A stretch of DNA of 15,285 bases from Candidatus Nitrosymbiomonas sp. Its GTDB lineage: Bacteria > Sysuimicrobiota > Sysuimicrobiia > Sysuimicrobiales > Humicultoraceae. Within the stretch, counting starts at the first letter, position 1, and every line of letters begins with the position of its first letter. The translations under genes were made by a program, and so were the position numbers. This document shows, piece after piece, positions 15,147 to 15,285 of this stretch. The notes beneath the pieces were generated by a model that saw only the letters and a list, made by a program, of their open reading frames with translations, ran no database searches and was not told the DNA's origin. The stretch lies in the NCBI GenBank assembly GCA_020724185.1, contig DYHL01000035.1, forward strand, positions 1-15,285. Direction: 5' to 3'.

Positions 15147-15285
15147 GCCCCTAAGGGACACGGTATAGGATAGCAGAACCAACGTCTGTACAAGCGATCA
15201 CGACGGGAGGGCATCCGAGGCGGTGTCGTGCTAGGCTGATACAAGGGGTGTGTTAGATCCTATGAAGGGATAGGGACAAGGAAGA

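Larger units (their letters stand above)
14980..15285. other. Intergenic region of about 300 nt without a convincing gene
   Basis: After the glycosylase stop there is no long open frame on either strand, and the second half is visibly less G+C-rich than the genes. It contains a short hairpin (14997-15021: TCAG/CTGA outside GTCGC/GCGAC, no T tract), a 28-codon frame from GTG 14991 to TGA 15077 without an SD, an inverted repeat and a TATAAT box. The last 130 nt have no start codon followed by more than a few codons (the ATG at 15262 is stopped at the fourth codon). They could be the 5' leader of a gene or RNA operon beyond the window. I recognise no riboswitch, tRNA or rRNA sequence here. Confidence 0.7.

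Overview
The window is a G+C-rich (roughly two thirds by eye), gene-dense bacterial chromosome segment. Every convincing gene is on the + strand. It is essentially one aromatic/tryptophan biosynthesis supra-operon preceded by a tRNA-sensing T-box leader, with the 3' end of a peptide-type ABC transporter operon before it and an oxidised-nucleotide/DNA-repair-like trio after it. No cultured genus can be named from the sequence. The T-box, the Thermotoga-type DAHP synthase, GTG starts and unfused trp genes fit a high-GC Terrabacteria-type lineage (Chloroflexota, Armatimonadota, high-GC Firmicutes relatives or an uncultured phylum). That placement is inference.

Layout. (1) 1-2915: C-terminal part of a family 5 substrate-binding protein, then two DppB/DppC-type permeases; no ATPase gene follows. 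(2) 2922-3280: an extended -10 promoter and a complete T-box leader. Its K-turn, specifier loop with TGG (Trp), stem II A/B pseudoknot, stem III, UGGC T-box bulge, antiterminator and a 12-bp terminator can all be drawn by hand. (3) 3331-12810: aroF, tyrA, trpE, trpG, trpD, trpC, trpS, trpF, trpB, trpA. Most junctions are 4-nt ATGA or GTGA overlaps; the only real gap is 33 nt before trpS. (4) 12810-14979: a canonical Nudix hydrolase coupled to trpA by a TGATG overlap, a divergent COG4112-like Nudix protein, and an OGG1-type 8-oxoguanine DNA glycosylase. (5) 14980-15285: about 300 nt without a convincing gene, less G+C-rich, carrying a perfect TATAAT box and an inverted repeat; probably the leader of something beyond the window.

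How it works together. AroF commits E4P and PEP to the shikimate pathway. TrpE/G, D, F, C and B/A take chorismate to tryptophan. TyrA diverts prephenate to tyrosine, and TrpS charges tRNA-Trp. The leader senses uncharged tRNA-Trp, so both tryptophan supply and the enzyme that consumes the signal (TrpRS) sit under one sensor. Enzyme-level feedback is probably also present: AroF has the N-terminal regulatory domain and TrpE keeps the LLES tryptophan-site motif. The most noteworthy points are the single tRNA-Trp sensor over aroF-tyrA-trp-trpS, an extra 13-bp hairpin inside T-box stem I, trpS embedded in the trp gene series, and the 8-oxoguanine-type repair genes at the operon's tail.
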